Positions 25,601 to 27,073 of a DNA stretch of 27,073 nt are shown piece by piece. Source of the stretch: Sergeia podlipaevii (lineage: Eukaryota > Euglenozoa > Kinetoplastea > Trypanosomatida > Trypanosomatidae); NCBI GenBank assembly GCA_030849805.1, contig JASANZ010001954.1:1-27073 (forward strand), in the 5' to 3' direction. The notes under the pieces were generated by a model, which searched no databases, was not told the DNA's origin, and saw nothing but the letters and a program-made list of their open reading frames with translations. The position numbers and the translations under genes are program-made. Each line of letters starts with the position of its first letter. Within the stretch, counting starts at the first letter, position 1.

Positions 25601-26019
25601 GGGAGGTGGGGGGAAGAGCGGCGCTTCTGTCGCCCAACCCCAGAACTCCCGTGGGCTCTCGCTCGCTGGCCACAAAGGATGGAGCGCTACCAACGCACCA
25701 GCAGCAGCTTTCTCCCTTCTATAATCCAGTAGTCCTAGAAGCACTGCGTGAGAGAAGCTCTAGCGAGGTCAACGTGCGTGCGGCAGGCGCGGGGATGACA
25801 AAAGGTGCCCCGTTGAGTTTTGAACGAAAGAAGGTAACAAGGGCAAAAAAGAAGGTGGCTGCCACGGCGGCGGCAACGGCAGCTGAACGGTTTCAACCAA
25901 CACGGACTCGTCTTTCAGGTGCACCGAGGCTGGCCAGCACGCGGCTGAGTGAATCGACTATCATGACACGGACGGTGTATTCTCGATCCATGAGTGCCGA
26001 TCTTGAGACAAGCTGGTAA
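19684..26019 (+). CDS. Kinesin-3-like motor with FHA-like region and basic Ser/Thr tail
   Basis: A 2111-residue kinesin. The motor spans about residues 10-465: P-loop GQTGSGKT at 201-208, switch I NARSSRSH at 327-334, switch II DLAGSE at 364-369, and a kinesin-3-type end (KDNLGGNSKT, then IRNRPIVN). The P-loop lies about 110 residues later than usual because of an insert after the first strand, and the N-terminal RVRP motif reads RVRD. A short coil (475-505) leads to an FHA-like region (about 590-725) with INGRSLG at 680-686, SHGD and a terminal FHFVDL; it is divergent. Coiled coils occupy about 760-790, 865-905, 1030-1155 and 1215-1375. A Trp/His-containing globular region follows (about 1377-1560), then a basic Ser/Thr-rich tail with repeated Arg-Ser/Thr motifs. 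Catalytic residues are intact, so an active microtubule motor is likely; its cargo is unknown. A divergent orphan kinesin is the alternative classification. Confidence 0.93.
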   Translation: MADHAEYPDDGHIFVCVRVRDISANIGACAATAAAASGAAPPPSESRKTIVREAQRICVSTIENIVVMHDPKTLDDAGTVARDANNVVQLLTDRADHHQHFRKTTGSDTVITARTRSSRKNTTGAGGGRGLTSTGTASYYECDKCLASMDEASMLKMPVIRNSDFLQPPPYGSQEDVYRSTAIHAVQAAVEGINSCVFAYGQTGSGKTYTLFGDTTNIRRDPGVVPRTISDLFTQLEGIKATYASDAVTDYSYAVSLSFFEIYQNEVYCLLSHNGPLYVQFSRDVGGKRETMTIQDLQQHSVASAEKAYPLIEMGLRRRQTCETGMNARSSRSHAILQVRVAQWRTNRDTRETVELNATINLVDLAGSERQRTSNTHGKSREEGIQINRSLATLARVINDIARGAKFVNYRDSLLTMVLKDNLGGNSKTFMIATVSPVSFNYLESCATLLYAKDVRKIRNRPIVNRTFQTRANLLEQNSLLKRENEKLKEQMEAWMKRLQKCGEGGGDGITDNESIMELAAHSRLLLGTTNVKGDNTRSGSVRLITGGMCGSATEAFVSSTSAGLTAPLLISSHRRYRSVAGIGGTCVEGGVVRVTALVKESMRFDVCCPAPPQGHKNSSSNSCNHTDSAEDFRKEKSTICCGSLELERATQRSCEQRFWVRFQPSDDAEAVSRIIDVQINGRSLGTGRRELSHGDVMCAYLEDSNTTAATQEQSLLSFHFVDLNCLSRAVNGRTSGDSGATLAQLAVSVDIPEGMEHLTIDDIHQLQRDNAKLLDMVRQQTDAMEFQCQRDVQSRVRLSGVATPSCEPSPSPRPLIISPAPVTPAEYKKAAAQEPFHRTTASPSIIRTTSVMRCDVESAALLQRAEQSVSQRLDSAMRENKDLHKAVTRRNETLEALARRLAALEAGENDPDSVPVPPPRGSTQTEISSCCAHASVSISPSALREDEDKENRHVERSLAAVSSPSSSSEGSHFGEAEVEAQAPPTTTRTRQQQNPSCEAEPEAVEKLGDGRMRIFFENSEGDRERYHAAVRERAYYDRIAELETLIDELRSQLALTECRLRVAQDDTLEQQILREDVESDLANVTRELEDVRAEVAQLARDNASLEVLLKQCEEALHAATALNDEEVGRQLAVMRDQVRALRELARLWKRRTMKYIAMGYGNLEDVQGGHLHGTDPVPWDVLATVATATPAKKRLGASGTEEQTRNAVAEVDLFEKATALDAVVALESALRELENENQRLLDVVRRCEADLQHCRDLIELLKRERDGLEKEAANASASEEESLRLKRLLEAKCQQLIEAECDLSETQRRLNDAVQQSKETKRKAVKNNELLLAQQRGVIMDLERQVDQLQINLSGKDDELRSVLQYVESSDQITLGDDIKDYQLRNRIEDILADELCSHKGAVNSGYSAFPSEFQFSEELIALIRICLRVLLDKLKVELYVINRQNLRKYELLVPSVQLRPEAQFHSFIHELRGVVVEVAGKAQRIGGKWSISEADIMSNLVDHRRRRAGSALNGLLIWYDHWDLAPKTEHVCYMELIRNTERIMQIARLVRQESFTNTNATSTLLLPIPGDKGASDLAYVSETARQRDTTVQDSRKILGKMGCGTKSSSNLAKFCASPSKMSAITPIIQNSEDDALNEGNQLRRTATALVMAQTTPFSRTASSQHLPPQHPAAAFETSATSPCDPPYAAVGSTPLRRTNTAMSALGGTCGGGSGGGGVDGVSPAVARAAGIPPAPLRLNRSSTACVLAASEADVNYVATTDVARVESINSYKFQRRMSAAVLPTSTITGTSAGIESHHNNSRQRKRSEQQQNKPNSVTSSSTARKRAGLSKLSSLFGRCQTAAPALCSIGPTVTRKTRGGGDSGGSPKVSRLSLAGSTAKSHRRSDGNVDDLKKKKSSKMLGTAAAASVTGPLSWSTLASAGSKKSNAASKSDKPSSTLAFGRSCTAAVVPSLSLSKQTKAAGFSRLALRGEVGGRAALLSPNPRTPVGSRSLATKDGALPTHQQQLSPFYNPVVLEALRERSSSEVNVRAAGAGMTKGAPLSFERKKVTRAKKKVAATAAATAAERFQPTRTRLSGAPRLASTRLSESTIMTRTVYSRSMSADLETSW
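21451..21855 (+). other. FHA-like region in the kinesin
   Basis: This encodes residues about 590-725. The second half follows the forkhead-associated pattern of kinesin-3 proteins: a strand, then INGRSLG, then ELSHGD and a final strand FHFVDL, in the order expected of the FHA xNGxx...LxxGD...FxF end. The typical GR and SxxH phosphothreonine-binding motifs of the first half are not evident, so phospho-binding may be lost or the assignment wrong. Confidence 0.45.
24613..25038 (+). repeat. Four spaced Arg-Ser/Thr motifs in the kinesin tail
   Basis: Related motifs start at residues 1644 (LRRTATALVMA), 1697 (LRRTNTAMSAL), 1740 (LNRSSTACVLA) and 1775 (FQRRMSAAVLP), spaced 53, 43 and 35 residues apart in otherwise low-complexity sequence. 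The shared pattern is hydrophobic-x-Arg-(Arg/Ser)-(Ser/Thr/Met)-x-Ala-x-hydrophobic. The extreme C-terminus has a weaker relative (SRSMSA). The Arg-Arg-x-Ser/Thr core fits a basophilic kinase site. Confidence 0.55.
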
Positions 26020-26798
26020 AAACTACTTTTAAAAAGCAATAACGAAACAGAAAAAAAAAGAAAAAACTGTGGGTGACGAAAAGTTTTTTTTTTCTGGTAT
26101 GCGAACGTGTACTGCGTTCATGGTTGTCACTTGTGCTATGAATAAATGGAAGAAATCAATTTTTTTTTCTTGTATATTTTTTCATGTATTCTGCACGCTT
26201 GTTGCTTGTTCATCCAGTTCTATTGGTATCATCGTAGAGAACTAAATGTTATTGTTTGTCTTTATATCTACATAGATAGTTAGAGAGAGAGAGCGACTAT
26301 GTGAGTTGACTGTATCAAATGTTAGCATATATATAGATGTGTATTTTCAGTTTGTAGGATAGTGTTTTTTTTTTCCTCTCCTCTCCTTTCTCTTTGTTTT
26401 CAACCATTAGATCTTTCTTTTTTTTTCTCTCAAGATGCGTTTGTCTTGACCCATTGTGTATATGTTTCTTTTATTTCCCTATTACTGTTATTTTTTTTTT
26501 TCTTTGTATGTGTGTCTCAAGATTTTAGACGGTTGATAGAATTTTTATTTTACTTTACTATTTTTTGTCGTTTATTCATTTTAGATTTACGTGTATGTAG
26601 GTATGTAGACGAGACCTTTGTGAGTAAAGAAAGAGGATACCTCTCTTTTAGACGAAAAGTGACTGTTTTTCTTGTTTTGTTTGTATCCTATGACAATAAA
26701 GTTGCCCTTTAGTGATTTCCGTTCAGAGATTTTGGGGGTGAGGACCTTATGCTATGCAGGGACTTGCTGCTGCTGCTGCAGTACTATGAAAACGAACC

Positions 26799-26828
26799 GC
26801 ATGTGTGATGTTTACATCATACACATGT
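26799..26828 (+). other. Bulged hairpin upstream of the L9 acceptor
   Basis: CATGTGTGATG (26800-26810) pairs with CATCA (26815-26819) and CACATG (26822-26827), leaving a two-base bulge (26820-26821) and the loop TTTA. An outer G.U pair (26799 with 26828) is possible in RNA. It ends about 150 nt before the L9 acceptor. The layout, a short apical stem, a two-base bulge on the 3' arm and a 6-7 bp basal stem, resembles the inner hairpin at 7828-7856. Confidence 0.55.
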
Positions 26829-26954
26829 ACTGAGGGTTTTTTTACTATTATTTTGCATGAATGTTTTTCTCTTTCTTTTTATGTGCATTTTTTTTTTAAT
26901 TATCTTACTTCCTTCTCCCATTTCTTTGTCCTTTCTTTTTCTATTATTATATTA

Positions 26955-26978
26955 TTTTTCTCTTTCTCTCCTCCACAG
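26955..26978 (+). promoter_or_regulatory. Predicted SL trans-splice acceptor, ribosomal protein L9
   Basis: A tract of T and C (26955-26974) ends in CACAG, with AG at 26977-26978. The resulting 34-nt 5' UTR is short, as is common for ribosomal protein mRNAs, and has no ATG before 27013. Confidence 0.75.
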
Positions 26979-27012
26979 CAGCAATAGCAAGTCGTTCGTT
27001 GCCTCGAGAAAA

Positions 27013-27073
27013 ATGGTCAAGATAAAGAGCAAGTCCGTCCTGCACATCCCCGAGGGTGTCACCGTCGAGGTCA
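27013..27073 (+). CDS. 60S ribosomal protein L9 (uL6), 5' end only
   Basis: The window ends after 20 complete codons. The protein begins MVKIKSKSVLHIPEGVTVEV. The pattern of a short basic start, then IPEGV followed by a Val-rich strand, matches the N-terminus of eukaryotic L9/uL6, where the human protein has IPENV at the equivalent place. L9 is a large-subunit protein near the sarcin-ricin loop and factor-binding site. The canonical SL acceptor and short leader fit a highly expressed housekeeping gene. The gene is cut by the window edge, not visibly broken. With only 20 residues the identification is good but not certain. Confidence 0.75.
   Translation, partial: MVKIKSKSVLHIPEGVTVEV

Larger units (their letters stand above)
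26020..27012 (+). other. Intergenic region between the kinesin and ribosomal protein L9 genes
   Basis: No coding region is supported; open frames here are Phe-rich products of T-rich DNA. The region contains poly-T tracts, GA and TA runs near 26280-26335, a short CTG/TGC run (26765-26780), a hairpin with a two-base bulge (26800-26828), and the predicted SL acceptor of L9. Confidence 0.7.

Noticed and set aside
24730..25673. Minus-strand frames of 155-201 codons opposite the kinesin tail
   Set aside because: They are Arg/Ala/Pro-rich shadows of GC-rich, low-complexity coding sequence and lack domain similarity or a splice-acceptor context.
26008..26016. Kinesin C-terminal TSW as a PDZ-binding motif
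   Set aside because: A terminal Trp is atypical for the motif and PDZ proteins are rare in these organisms.

Overview
This window looks like a nuclear chromosome segment of a trypanosomatid protist (Kinetoplastea). Every credible gene is intronless and on the + strand, as expected of a polycistronic transcription unit. Six of the seven genes are preceded by a polypyrimidine tract and an AG, the signal for spliced-leader (SL) trans-splicing. In those six the annotated ATG is the first ATG after the predicted acceptor. Coding DNA is moderately GC-rich, whereas intergenic DNA is AT/T-rich and full of homopolymers and microsatellites. The genus cannot be fixed from sequence alone; the AT-rich spacers seem less typical of Leishmania than of some insect or plant trypanosomatids, but this is an impression.

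Layout: (1) 391-5172, a 1593-residue, mostly disordered protein with coiled coils, of unknown function. (2) 5927-7351, epsilon-tubulin. (3) 8062-10911, a leucine-rich-repeat protein with a polybasic C-terminus and a CaaX box. (4) 13920-14831, the axonemal inner-arm dynein light chain p28 (DNALI1 family), after a 3 kb gene-poor spacer. (5) 15709-17991, a Pro/Gln-rich protein with a central charged coiled coil, unknown. (6) 19684-26019, a 2111-residue kinesin-3-like motor with an FHA-like region, long coiled coils, a globular region and a basic Ser/Thr-rich tail. (7) 27013 to the end, the first 20 codons of cytosolic ribosomal protein L9 (uL6).

Three genes are clearly microtubule or flagellum genes (epsilon-tubulin, p28, kinesin), and both unknown large proteins have the coiled-coil/disordered make-up common in cytoskeletal proteins. 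Gene order in trypanosomatids is usually not functional, so a shared role is only suggestive.

I see no mobile element, CRISPR array, tRNA, rRNA or prokaryotic-type system. The points most worth follow-up are: the predicted prenylated LRR protein; an upstream ORF overlapping the start of the first gene; a compound RNA hairpin at 7813-7869 with a partly similar hairpin at 26800-26827, both about 150 nt upstream of an SL acceptor; orphan splice-acceptor-like sites in the 3 kb spacer; and a spaced Arg-Ser/Thr motif array in the kinesin tail. Start coordinates for three genes were set at the first true ATG, because the longer open frames begin at GTG or TTG.
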